A DNA stretch of 64,000 nucleotides from Styela clava. Taxonomy: Eukaryota; Chordata; Ascidiacea; Stolidobranchia; Styelidae. This document shows positions 1 through 13,422 of this stretch, one piece after another (within the stretch, counting starts at the first letter, position 1; each line of letters starts with the position of its first letter). The stretch covers positions 5,590,974 through 5,654,973 of the forward strand of contig NC_135259.1 in the NCBI RefSeq assembly GCF_964204865.1. The letters are read 5' to 3'. Under the pieces are notes generated by a model. It saw only the letters and a program-made list of their open reading frames with translations. It was not told the origin of the DNA and made no database searches. Made by a program: the position numbers and the translations under genes.

Positions 1-967
1 TATTTAATTTTACGTTTGCATCATGAGGTCATAAGCGTTCAATCATGACCCATCAAAAAAAGAACAGTTAGAAGAGTTATTTTTTAAATCACAGAGTTCA
101 TGAAAGAGGAAAATATTTAGTTATTAACAGATAACAGAATGTAAAATAAATATGATTTAATTTTTAAATAAATTTCACACGTGTGTTAATCATAGATAGA
201 GTATGCTGATTATCAATATACTTGCTTCGACATGGAGCAGTTGGAGCTGAAAATACTTAACCAATTCGGCAAATTTACTCAAGCCGGTTACGAGTGTACT
301 TGAAATTGCATAGGAACGTCATTAACCTCTATCATATAATCTCATTTGTCCAATGCCGGCTCTTATAACGTATGAGGTTGTTTGATCGCGGGTTTTGAAT
401 ATTATCTCGAGTTTGAGTAGGATGATGAGTGTTTACGTAAAATTTGTAAACTGACGTACGTGTAAAACCCACGTCATGTTCCAAATAATGATGATGCAAT
501 TATATTTACTTATTCCAAACAAAACTGTGCAGGACAAAACAAAAAATGGCTTTGATGCTATATATGAATTCATACCATTGGTCATGTTTGTCCCCTTGAG
601 TGATGTGAAATTTTATTCTACGCGGTATAAAATCATCTTTAATTTAGTTTGTTTTAGTAGAAATAACGTAACGCCTTGCTGTGGCATCGTGAACGTTTCT
701 CGTTGAATTCGTTATTCTAATTAACATTATGCTGGATACATCCTATAGATAAGAAATTTTAAATATTGTTTTTGCTGTAATTATAATAAGTATTATGCAC
801 AATCACCAAAACTTAGTCAGAAAACAAACATAATTATTGAAATAAATAATATAAATATATATTTATATAACACATTATAAATAGATCAATGTGTACAGTC
901 AACGTTGATAAAGTATGACCTACAAAACCACAGGTCGTTAAAGACAAATATGTTATAATTTCATCAC

Positions 968-988
968 CTATATATATATATATATATA
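968..988. repeat. (TA)n microsatellite
   Basis: About ten TA units in a row occur next to the compound repeat at 1.1 kb. Confidence 0.85.
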
Positions 989-1084
989 TGACCCGGGCGT
1001 AACCGCATAGATAATTAATTACGCAACCTAAACTTGACCGTTCATATATTTGAATTTTTGAAGTAACCTTGTAAATATGAAATA

Positions 1085-1300
1085 TGTGATATAATTTTAA
1101 TTTTAATATGAATATTCAATTTTACGCCCTTTTCTTTCATTTTCAGTTTCCAAAACAAATTTTGGAAAGGATAATTGTGTAACACGATCCTGTGATATAA
1201 TGTTAATGTGAATATTCAATTTTACGCCCTTTTCTGTCATTTTTCATAGGATCGTGTTACACAATCATATTTGTCAAAATTTGTTTTGAAAACTGAAACT
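1085..1300. repeat. Compound direct and inverted repeat
   Basis: Two direct copies of a block containing GAATATTCAATTTTACGCCC (1110-1129 and 1209-1228) are interleaved with a long imperfect inverted repeat. The arms at about 1144-1191 and 1246-1299 share TTGTGTAACACGATCCT and CAAAACAAATTTTG in opposite orientation. The arrangement could fold into a hairpin with a loop of about 55 bases and may be a MITE remnant. Confidence 0.8.
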
Positions 1301-3096
1301 TCTAACTCATTATTATTATCATAGAAAACTAATTTTTCAAATAACAATTTTCGGACTCAAAATAATTTTAATAAAAGATCAATGAAATCATTCCTAACTT
1401 CCAATGTAGGTGGCCGAGTTTTGCATATTTTAAGATTTAATTTCCACTGAATGATTTTTAACCCAATTGTTTACACTATTGACAAATTAGTAAATTCGAT
1501 GCAAATTAATCGCTAATTATGACACACTGTTGTTTTACCTCGCATCGAAAATAAATAAACTGTAATTGAACACGTTAGTGGACCTATGGATCGTTTCAAT
1601 ATTATGTTGTTGTTGTTCATTGACACAAAATTTCATCGTTATTAAAAAGTCGCTTTTCTCTTTGATTACTGGTTTTCTCTTTTATTTTGAATGTTGTAAA
1701 ACTATGTCAAATTTACTCACATTTTCTTATAGTTTGTGACATCAATTACGTTTGTTTACCACTTACCAGTGATAATCTTCGAGAGAAAAGTTGTGATTGT
1801 AATTCATTATTGTCTGTCTCACGTCAGCCCACCCACGTGTTGAATTTTTGACCCTTAGATTTTGGATTATCATATGCTAGTAACAAATGAATCAGCCGAT
1901 GTAACGATATTGTGTGTCTGTCTATTCCATTCCTTAAATACAAGATAGTATACAATGAAATAGCATATGTGTTCTAATGTATGTAAAGTTGCCAATTACT
2001 GAGGTAAAAATGTGGAAATAGAAGAATCACATCAAAAAAATGACTAATTTATACTTCTGAATATCATGAAGTCGCAGAATTTGCCCTTCAGTTTGGGAAA
2101 AACGTAATTGTGTATTCACAAAAAATTCATTGCTTTGACAAGTTTTGGGAAACCCTACTTCAGTTAATCGTATGGTACTAATTCACAAACTGGACGCGAC
2201 AAGGATGCTTTAATGAATCATAATTAAAGCTTTCATGTTTGGCCTTCGTCTCAAACGCACGGGTGTCGATAACTTTCAAGTAGACAACTTCTGTTAATGT
2301 GTTAGTGATAGCGTATCAACATACTATCGTTTTGTTTGAAAAGGCTAATTTAATGTGTCGTTCTGTCTGTGATTCATTTACACATTCAAGGCACAGCGAC
2401 ACTTTCTCCACAAAAAAGAAAACGTCATAAAATCGAACGATGTTCACCAGTATTATCGATGGAGAATCGCGCCACGGATTCTACTTCTGTGCTAAGGATC
2501 CAGCATGATTTATTAACTACATATGCTTGTACGTGACACCTTGTTTTATCTGTGAGATATGCAGAGTAATGAATCAATACCGGGGACGAGAAACAGCCCT
2601 TGTATACTGACGGTAAGATTTTGAATAACGCGAAGTTGAGAGAGTGACCTCAGATCTCTGTATGGTCGCCAATCATTTTTTCATCGATTCAGCTTTTGTC
2701 TGCCTCACAATACAATTTCTATGTATGTTATACGTTGCTGTGGTGCTGGGAGAGATTAGAATGTGTATTTTAAGTACATTGCCGAAACCCAATAACTATA
2801 GCTGTTTGGGTAGCACTGGTGGCTTATCTGGAGCTCCAGTAATATTCTGTGTGGGATTTTAGGTTTAATTCATCGTACTACATTACGTGATTTACTGGTG
2901 ATGCATTGTATTACGCTCAAGCATTTCCGACTACTCTTTTTACGTTTTCAAATCCTGTAATCAATTTTGAAATAGCCTTATCAAACTTTATGAATTGCTC
3001 AGTATCGTTTCAGCGAATCATTCTCCTTATTCTGGGAAGAGCAATCAAGAACAAAGCGCAGTTTACATTGGAGATCGTTTTTCTTTCATTTTAATT
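1301..3096. other. Intergenic AT-rich sequence
   Basis: No gene, RNA gene or recognisable element was seen in this stretch beyond short chance ORFs. Confidence 0.6.
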
Positions 3097-3555
3097 TCAA
3101 TGCGTCAATTGGTGTACAGCATGCGCTACGTATGCATGTGAGCCTTTAAATTTGACACTAAAGTATAATGACGAATATGGCCGAATATTAGTAGGAATAT
3201 TCACTGCTTCAAATACTCGTTGATAGTCGTTAACGGTTACAATAACCCGAGGTGAATAATATTTCGACGACCCTTGACCCGAACTCACGTTCGTTGTGGT
3301 AGCATCATACTTGATCCCCGTTAGAAGCAAATCAATATGACTTGTAGAAACGTCCAGCAGTCCACGTTTACACATTTGGCAAAACCCCAAGTACGACACA
3401 CTTTGGGAAGTTATGTAAATGGACGTTCCCACCAATGGGAAATCAAAAAGATGTCTTTTAGTATTCGTCGATGAAGACATTTCGGAACCCGATTGGTCAT
3501 TCCCCGCTGTGAGGAATCGTTTTTTGACGAGCGTGATATTTCCACGGAATGGCAA
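3097..3555 (-). CDS. Unassigned 152-codon ORF
   Basis: This is the longest open frame in the left 25 kb. It starts MPFRGNITLVKKRF and ends VAHAVHQLTH. It is richer in G+C than its surroundings, and its codon use gives a protein-like composition with no low-complexity runs. It has no transmembrane segment or motif I recognise. It may be a single exon, a remnant of a mobile element or a chance ORF; by rough estimate a chance ORF of this length is unlikely but possible in a window this size. Confidence 0.3.
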   Translation of the reverse strand: MPFRGNITLVKKRFLTAGNDQSGSEMSSSTNTKRHLFDFPLVGTSIYITSQSVSYLGFCQMCKRGLLDVSTSHIDLLLTGIKYDATTTNVSSGQGSSKYYSPRVIVTVNDYQRVFEAVNIPTNIRPYSSLYFSVKFKGSHAYVAHAVHQLTH

Positions 3556-5554
3556 GTATTTGATCCTATATTGTCTAGTGATAAATCATCATAATTTATT
3601 ATAATTTTTATTCGAAATCAAACGTAGAACGAGCAAAAAAAATTTCGGAAATCTTTAAACAGACTTGTGGTATGAATTTTAAGGTCAAAAGGAGTTTTAA
3701 GGATAATTCAACAATAATTAGCTGAAATGAACCAAATTAGTGGCGAGACTTTCTCATATGAGTTATGTGTTCTTAAAATATCATCAAACAAAATCAAACT
3801 ACTAAAATTATACGAGTGATATTCTCTCGCCTCAATAAGTATTATTAAAAAACATACGCATGTACCAAAGCATGCAATCAAATGCATGATCATCTGACAA
3901 AAATTAGGTCTCATCATTTTTGAGTATATGGAAACAGCAAGAAAGTATTGATGTATTATTGCATTGATGCAGTGTTCTTAATTTCTTATAATAATTTATT
4001 AGTACATTATTCAAGTATTGATGTTGTCGCCTGACCAAAACTTCGCCCTTTTGCGCCTAATGTTTGATTCCCATGGATTACACATAATTCCATATACATT
4101 ATATACTGGAAACTGGCAACGCGATACTCTTGCAAAAATACAATTGCCAGTTGTCGGTTTCAAATTGTGGCCTGCATATGTTGATATATCTACGATTGAT
4201 ACGTCGCTTGACATATAATAATGTAGAAGATTAATGCACCCCAATTCCCAGACGTCGTTTTAACCGTGGGGGGAGGCCATTCGATTTGCCACTATTTAAG
4301 AGGAATTCAAACTGCAACAGTTTAATTTATATATAATTTTTAGTAGAGAGGGAAGTGGCTAACTTTTCTGCGTCAGCTTATGTTTATTTTAAAGGTTTCC
4401 TCTTTCATGTGGTAGTTCCCCGCATCCGTCAAACATAATTTCACATGTTTAGGGCACAATCAAAACCAAACAATTTATTGAGTCAAGGACACCTGACATT
4501 CAAATAAAATGAGCCATTGTTCTAGACTTGAAAAGATAGATTACTAGCAGTTCCTGGGACGTGCTTAGCTCAGCTTATAGTTGCAAACTTTATATATGAA
4601 GAGACAAATCATCATCAAGCATACTTGGACCATATACTGTATTATAAAAATAAACAGAGTTTATATTGAAATATACAAAAGGCCATTTCCGCTTTGTTCA
4701 AAAGAGAAACCTCTGATAACAACTTCACAACTTTGATGTGAAGTTTAAACTCATAATCTCCAAAAATGTGGTGAAAAAGTCACACAATCAAAACATAGAA
4801 ACGATCAAAAAAAGTTTGCTCTCGTATTTATACAATGCTAAAACGTGATAAGTCAGGTCATATAGCTCGCAATGTTTATTTTCTTTGTCGCATAGAAGCG
4901 CCAACACAACTTGTAAATTGATGTTACTGGAAAAACACGAAAATCAACATGAAATGATGACATATCTATTAGTTTTAGATTATTTGCGCGTGTCATTTGT
5001 GACGGTAAGGCTTTTTTTCAATAGGAACACTTTCCATATTTGGGAAATGGGTTAAATCATCATTTCAATTACGTTTTTCATATTTCCCATACTTGGAAGC
5101 TACATAGCATTTGTTCCTTTCGCACGCGCGTAAGGAAATTTATGTATGACGTTACAGAATATATGTGTAAATATTGGATTACCTTGCTTGGTGTATATTT
5201 GTTCTCAAAACTTTGAGAGTTTTATATTTGTATTTTACTTTAAACTCATTAACCCTCTAACACGCACCTAATATTTCACTGTAGTCTATTCTCGACAGGG
5301 TCCTATTTGTACTTCTAAGGATATTATTTAGGTGAGAAAACAGGGTCAAGTTACACACACGAATTATGCACTAGAATGAAAAAAAACTAAAGAATATTCC
5401 CCCACCCGCTGCATATTTCAGCTTTGTTTTTTCTATTTTTATGACAATTAAACACTTTTGAAGAACATATTACAATATCTGTACAATCCACAAATTTTAT
5501 TTGCCCATTCGTATTATTGTTCGCAAAATATTCGAGAGTCTTTCTGCACAAACG

Positions 5555-5608
5555 TTACAAAAATACATTTGTGTTAGTGGGCTGCAAGACTCTTGAATTA
5601 CATGGTAT
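5555..5608 (+). repeat. Dispersed repeat shared with the right edge, copy 1
   Basis: AAATACATTTGTGT, then GCTGCAAGACTCTTGAATTA, is repeated with few changes at 63876-63930, about 150 bases after the decayed mobile-element ORF there. It may be the 3' end of the same element family. A G-rich run (GGGGAGGGGGGAGGGG, 5632-5647) follows. Confidence 0.55.
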
Positions 5609-8600
5609 AGCGCAAAGGCAAGGGGAGGGGGGAGGGGATATGGAGTTAGTTTCAAGTAACCCCAACCGATTGTATAATTTATTTAATTTTGAATATTTTC
5701 CCAAATTTGACTTTCATACATATTTGGAAATTTATTATACATTTGTGAAATGATGACATATTTATTAAGTATGGAATAAAATAAACTGTTGTTTTTGGAA
5801 TCTTTAATACTATTGTTTTTATTGAATACATAATTTAAATGCACTTCAAATTAAAAAAGGTCAACCGTGTTCTCTATTTTACTTGTATAAACTCAACTTC
5901 CGATCGTCGAAATTACAAGCGTCTAAAGAGTTAATTTTTATTGGGCAACGGAAGTGGTCAGTTTATTCTGTGGCATACGCAGATATGTCATGTCGTATCC
6001 ATGGGTATCCATAAACTCTTATGATAGTGACGTCACAATCCCGACATCGAGAAAATGTTCACAGCAACATTGTTGAATCATCTGTCCTGGTGACGTCATA
6101 AGGTTGTTGACATTTACTACTGGTTCCGCTATGCTCATAATCAGTTCGTAACATTTTTATTTCGTTTATTAAACCTAAGTTTAAATTAAAATCAGATTTT
6201 ACGCGGGGAAGCGATGTAACACACGTTTTATATCAGGCCATCCATAACTCGCGCTAAAAGCGATACTAGTAAATACAGTTGTAATTCAAAACTAATCAAA
6301 ATGATTATTAACGTCAAATAGCAACCAATACACATTTAGAATTGCTATGGACCTTTAAGTTGTTGACCGGTTATTAGGAATAATTTCCCGCTAAAAGTTC
6401 GTTTCCCAGGTGCGTCATTTTTGGCGTCCTGAATATTTACGTATCAATAAGAAAACGTCAGAAGAAGAAGATCAATTGCTCCAATCGGTGACTCAATTTT
6501 GCAAAATAATACGTTCAGTCAACGTCAACTAAAATGACAGAAAGGGAAATCTCACGCACTATTAATAAAAGTAAACAAATAGCAAAAAAATATTTGCAAT
6601 TCATAGAATTGTTGTATTCATTTTAAGATATTTTACTTAAAAAAATAAATCTTTTTCCACATCAAATCAAATGACGTACTCTGGATTCAAACGTGCTCTA
6701 GCACTGCGCAAGTGGAAACAACCGACGGGTTATCATGGTAATTATTTTAGGGTCTTTGTCGTTGCCTTTTCTCTTCTCTCATTAATTATCGTTCCCTTTC
6801 ATTTCAAAATTTGACCTGTTAAAATGCGTTTGCATATCTCATTTCCGGATTTTTGTGTGATAGCTAACCTTGCATCCAGGAATAAAAATTTGAAGGCTAT
6901 AGTCTACATTATGTAGCTATCTATCTATAAGCAGTAAACGACGTTACCTACGAAATCATGATTTTATGAATTCTCATATACATGTGTACGTTAAAAGTTC
7001 GATAGATAACTTGGGAATGGGACGAAATTTAACAAACAGAATGTAGGAACTGAAAGTATTAAAATATCTGTATTTTCGTACACTGTCAAGTATACAAATA
7101 AAGCGAATATAGTAAAGAAATAAAACAGCGTTATCCCTCGAACAAACAAACTGCTTTTAGGTTTAAAAGGTCAAATGACGTACACTTTACATCAGCGCGA
7201 TGGTGGAATAGTAAACCACATCGCACATTGGATATCTTGTACGGGATTTAGAATCAGCCATCAAGTTCAACATAGTTCCTCGTATAATAGCTACATTTTT
7301 GTCAAGTGGGGAAGCGATAAAAGCTATAGATTACACTGAGGTATAACCATGTATATTACGGCTATTGTTTTCTAACAATTTTAGTTTTAGGTTTTCCCGT
7401 TTGTGCAGCAAACAATTGCTGAGAAACAAGGGATCAAGATACCTAGTATAGTATAGGGAAATAAGTCATGAAATAAACAATGCACATTCCAACAAGGTCG
7501 CACCCTTAGCCTACATGAGGTTAAATTTTACCGATAACGCTTACATCACAAAAAGCTTTTGTTATTTGTTGTCTGGACACAAAAGTTTCTATGTTTAGTG
7601 TTTATAAGTTGCTATAATAAAGAATTAAACATATGGCGTGCATAAAGCGTCTCTGTTTATGAAATATGAAAACGATATCTTATTTGGTCCCGCTAAGGCC
7701 GAAGATTTAATACTCTCCGCGAAGGCCAAGTGTATTTCACAACCACCCGCGATCAGTATCTCATTATTATAATTTTTGGATGGGCATTCTGTCTTGATAG
7801 TCGTGACTCGCGTGGCATGCTTTCGCGGAGCAGACTGTGGGTGGACAAATTTACCTATTATAATGCGGTTGTCGAGGAACAAAAGTGTAGTGTATAAAAA
7901 TATACTTTCTAAAGATCAAAAACGAGATATACCTGTTGATTATACCGTTCAATAGACTACATTGTGAACGCTGTGATATGTTAAGCCGTCAAGTAAACGA
8001 AACTGTATAACAATGCACTCTTGACATACAGGGGAAAATTTAAAGATTGTAAAGGTTCTTGGGTATATGTTTGCCTAGTTAGGAGATAGGAAAATATATT
8101 TTACTTCGCCGGAGATGGGACATAACATAATGGTATTTCGAAAATTAACATCCCTCCTATGTGTACACATATATTTACATATAGTTAGGTAGACAAGCAC
8201 ATAAACTTTTGTAAGCCTCTGAAAACATTATTAAAAATGTTGTCAATACAATATTAATTTTATACAATTTAAAACGTTTGCAATTTGCGAATATTGCTTC
8301 GTCATCCAACGAAAAATTGGTTAAATTTTCATTTTCAGCTATGTTTTACGTCTACAAGATAACATGACATCGTATCATAATTTCTTATAGCATTATTTTG
8401 TTTGAGAAATTTGCTATTGGCGTTCCCCTAGCGTTTTATCACCCCCTGGCGCCAGCCATTAGGATATTACAAAGACCTAAAGTTTAAACGACTTAGTATA
8501 TCGACCTTTAACCGCGTGTATTGAAAAAGAGTGCGTGCGAAGCTATATTGCACCGACCGTACTTTTATAAAACTATCAATACATAGTAAAATTTGTTTGT

Positions 8601-9301
8601 ATAGCACACCCGCATTGTCACGTGTGAAAATTAATTTTCAGAATGTCAACTTTAAATTTCATCTAATAGGGGTGAAGGGTCATAATTTTCTAAACGAGTA
8701 ATCGCTTTATGCTTTTGCAAAAATATAGAAATTTCACGATATATATGAAAAAAATACAGAAAGGGTTCAACAAATGTCTCCAAATTTTGATTTACGAGTT
8801 TATTGCATTCAAGGATAATTACTATATTATAGTTTGTTATCATCGTTTCAATGCCACTACTGTCCTATGTTGGAAATATATGCTACAAGTGAACTACTAG
8901 AAATTCCTATGTTAGATCATTGATTTAAATGATGTAGAACAATGCCGAGGGGTTTCAAAGTCACCTAATTGTTGAACACCTTCTTTCTGAATATGGCTCC
9001 AGACGAACACGAATTTCAGATCCACTCATTGATCATCGCGAACACAAAAAAAATCTGTCGAGAACTTGGAATTTTTCTAATTGATCATATTTTCAGCCTC
9101 GCAAAGTTGATAAATTCTTGTTTCGTTAATTTAATAATGCAACTACGTCGAAGATTCCTTATAGGCCAAATAAAAGACATTCTCAGCCATAGATCATTTC
9201 TCATTTAAAAAATTTAATCTTCACTAATCGATACAAAGTCAGAATTTCGAATTTGCATTTTGCATACTGATTTTTCGAAGATATTGTGTAAATATAACCG
9301 T

Positions 9302-9327
9302 AGAGCACTGCTCAAATATATGGACAC
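9302..9327 (+). repeat. Dispersed 26-bp block, copy 1
   Basis: AGAGCACTGCTCAAATATAT followed by GGACAC matches 54492-54517 with one difference. GAGCACTGCTC is itself palindromic. It is likely the end of a dispersed repeat family. Confidence 0.6.
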
Positions 9328-10453
9328 AAAGGTTGCGCATCGGTAACGATACGGTTTCTGGCGGAAAAGCAATGGGGTAGCACTAAGAATGGAAATGTTT
9401 CAATTTAAATAAAATAAAACAGAAAATGAAATTTGAATGAAAAAACAGTTAATAGAATTCAAATGAGATTAAAAAAAAGATAAATTTAAATCGACATTTG
9501 CAATTCAGTGCTAATGAAATTGAAATGCATTGGTCCATTATAGTTGCGGATGAATGTGTTCGTTTTTATTAGCAATAACAATAAAATGACAACAACATGC
9601 ATTTAGTTAAACGATCCACTTCATGCGCATTAACTGTGAAACAACAGTTAATTCACTGTGAATTTTACCTATATTATTTTTTAGATTTTCTGACATTGAA
9701 CTATCAAAGTACACGTGTACAATACAATATAATTTGGCTTTTTTTATATTTATTTTGTTGATATATTATTGACCTATTCTATTACATTCGACGTCAAATC
9801 AAAATGAAAAATCAAAGACAGGTAAAACGCCATGATGATGATTGTGACGGAACACTCTGATCGTCCATTGGTATTTACGTCTGAAGGCGGCTTGCTTTTG
9901 TTCCATACCTTCCAAAATAGCAAATACGAAATAATACATCAACACATAATTGATATGTCTTCGATCCAGCCGCCGACTTTTATTTGAAAATGATATCCTA
10001 AAATAACTCGACATTTGAATTATCGAGCTTCGTAATAATCATAGAGTTATATACGCAAAATATATCGTCAACCAGCATTGCTATTGTGCCTTACAATAAC
10101 GCCTGACCTTTTAAAATTCGATTTTTATTGGCACGTTGTGAAGAGCAAAAATATGTGTAAAATATTTTATATTCTAGATTGAGATCTTTCTCAAACTCAC
10201 GTGCCCGTTTGTAACAGAAAAACTCGCTGAAAAGATGAGTAAGTTTTTTTTTACTTATCTTCTGTATTTCATAATAATTTTTTTAAAATATAACATAAAA
10301 GTGGTATAACGTTTATTGCTTCTTTTTTATTACTTGTCAGTGTTCGATTACACATCCCGAAAGAACAGCAGAAAGTATGGTAAGTTTGCAAGATGCATGA
10401 CCACTAAAGAGATCCTGAAAAGTCAACGAAAGCTGATATGTATAGGCTATAGT

Positions 10454-10723
10454 CAAGGGGTGGGCAATGTTTTGGGACCAAAGGCCAAAAATTTTGCCCA
10501 CCTAGAATGGCTGGCCATGTAAGTGTGACGTAAAAAGTTACATTTTATGAATAATATTCATAGTGTTACAAAAGCAAAAGTGTAAAACAATAGGCCTCTG
10601 TCAAAACTAAATTCTAATCGCAATCTTAACAAAGTTATTGAGCTATTTTTTAGCTAAAACATTAAAATTTGGTTTTAGTTTGGTTGTGGCGGTACCAGGC
10701 GGGCCGGATTGAATTACCCACCG
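10454..10723. mobile_element. Degenerate hAT-like short element
   Basis: The left part CAAGGGGTGGGCAATGTTTT followed by GGACCAAAGGCCAAAAATTT and the right part GCGGGCCGGATTGAATTACC have the layout of a short non-autonomous hAT copy. Target duplications are not convincing. Confidence 0.5.
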
Positions 10724-13400
10724 AGCATAGATACGTAATGAGCTAGTGTTCAATATACCAGTATTACATGTTACTCATTGGTAATACAATTGTCACTAGT
10801 ATTCGAAATATTAAAATCAATAAAAGTGCTTTATTATATAACAAATTATTTTTAAAATGATCTGATCGTCTTATTTTGTAATATTTTTTTATGTCATTGT
10901 CTTTTTTTTATCCCCATAACAGTATCATCTTAAACTTACATTGTAACACTCACATGTCGCTGTAACAATAAATACATTGTCCTGGCACGTAATAATATAT
11001 ATATTCTATACTTGTAATATATAGTTTATCGTTTCATCTATACTTCTTGACAAAAAATTCATAATTGTCATTTGATATGATATTAAGTCTAAATATAGCT
11101 GCATTGACGTCGTATACAAATTATCGGTTTGGAAGATTAGTTTGAAAAGTGCGAAACCTGCTCCAAATCTGTAAAAATTTATATATAATTGAGCATTACT
11201 GAACTTTTATTTATTTTTGTATTGTGCATGCTAACTCAAAAATGTGCATTTTAAACAATGTCAAATTATGATTTAGTACTTTTGCAAATCAAATGTTAAA
11301 ATTCTTATCTCCATCATAATGTGAGTTTGCGGTACAATAAAAATAAGAGCAGAGGTCACAGGCGTTATCATATTGGATAAATTATATTTTTTTCTTTTGA
11401 ACTCAGTTTCACGGTGGTGTAAAGCGTCAAGTTATTAGAACCCGAAATTTCCCTTTTCTTTTTCAATTTAAAGCATTTTTTAAATTTTTTATTATGAAAA
11501 ATTCAGATTCTCTACTTTGAAAAAAAATGTAGTTGTTTCTTAGTTGGAAATTGTTTCAAACAGATTCGGCGTGTTGTCTTATCTTGTGGTGGGTAACAAC
11601 GATAGGATAGAGTTCGGAAGGTCAGAGTTCGCTGAATAAATAAATTGAGGTAAAAACTTGCGATTGTATGATTTTAAATCTCATTTGTCCCTGTTCTTAC
11701 AAAACCATTCTCCATCAGTATGTCTCTATGAAGTATATCCTGCTCTCCAGGAGTCCGTAATATGTGAACACTACAAGTATTTATCTCTCCCCCAAGTACT
11801 TGAAAACCACATATTAAACTGTATTGTGGTCAGTAGCACTGTTGGTGGCAATGTATAAGTGATTTATCATAATAAAAATTACAAAGGCCGATGACATTAG
11901 TTGGGTAACAATCATACCTACAATAAAAAATCGTGTCATTGTGACGTCATAAAAGGGGGTATCTGCTTGTAAAATAAATACGTCACGGCGTCTGCAAATA
12001 ACCCTAATCTTCAAACTGATGTCATAATTGAGATATTTTTATTGAATCTTTTATTTTGAATCCCGATAAGTAAATATTATTGGGATATTTTGATTTTTTA
12101 TTGCCCAAGATGCTATAAGATAGTTATTTATTTTTGGTTTTTGTTAAAATAATTCCCTATTTTAAATCACAAATAACTATTTATACTTTATATGGACAAA
12201 TTATCAGGTTAATAACTGTATAAAGTGGGAATGGCAAACAAAATTTGCAAGCCAAACAATACCGAAAATCGTATATTTTATCTTCGTCAGAATGATATTT
12301 CCAAATATACTCACTCGAATTCAGTCATCCCGAAATAAAATTTGCGTGAAAGACTTTTTGAAAACGGTATCTTGTTAATATTAGGTGTATGCAATTTTAA
12401 AAATAGAAAATTCAAATCAAAAATATTCTACCGATTGTTAAAAAAGAAAGAAAAAATTGATAAGATTGTATATTTTTTGCTATTCTTCTCTTCTTTAGCG
12501 GTCGCTTACGTTTCAGATGATTGATTTTGATAAACGATGAGCTTCCGGCGTGAAATTTTCTGTTTTTCACAAAATCTAATGAATCATCATGATCAAATAA
12601 ACTGTGTGGCGTTAAAACAGCTTGCGTGGTTTAAGTATAAAAGAAGTACGAATTATCCACGACCGAAACTTGATATAAACCATTATTGAAAGTGAAAGAA
12701 TCTGAACGAGCATTGAAAAGCATAAGGCGTGTCTATTCAATTTGAAATAAAAAATAAATCTCGTATTTTCAGACGTTACGTCTGAGTTCGCTGACGCGGG
12801 GCTCCATGTCGCTTTTTTATCACAGAACAGCAATGTGCGTCACTGTTAATTCTCAGGCTTTAAAGACACAAAAGATTGCTGTCAAAATCGCGGCAAACCA
12901 TATTTGTGCAAAGCGGTTAACAATAGCTAAGCCTAACACTAAGTCCGACCCCATATGACGAACACGATCGCGACAAAGACAGCTTGAGATTTAACCATTG
13001 TCGCTTGTTTGAAACATGTAATTTAGGCATGAAAAATACCGCCTAGAATTTCCTTCTGGGGTCAATGGGCATGTCCGCAATATTTCAAATGTACGTCAAA
13101 GCCGGTATATTAACTCAGCCATGAGCTTTGAGAAGTGAAACGATTACTATTATCTCATGGACAAAAATCATCATAATCTGTTCGCTTTGAAGGTGGATTT
13201 GAAAAATTGTGGAAATATTGATAGAACCAAACTACACACGTTTAAAAACAAGCAAATTGACAATAATCGTCCACTAAGTGCCGATGGGATTGCGAAATTA
13301 CACACGTTAAGTGGACTCATATTACCGGAAGTTTGCTTCAACAGGTTTGATCTGCACCACGCAAGAATGAAACCTGGAACTTTGGGGAAAAAAATATTTA

Positions 13401-13422
13401 TTTTTTTTTTGGGGGGGGGGGG
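13401..13422. repeat. T10-G12 homopolymer pair
   Basis: Ten T are followed directly by twelve G, a tract prone to slippage and sequencing error. The open frames crossing it on both strands are therefore not credible as genes. Confidence 0.9.

Noticed and set aside
476-706. 76-codon ORF on the plus strand
   Set aside because: It does not begin with a clear ATG in good context, has no recognisable motif and is within the length expected by chance in AT-rich DNA.
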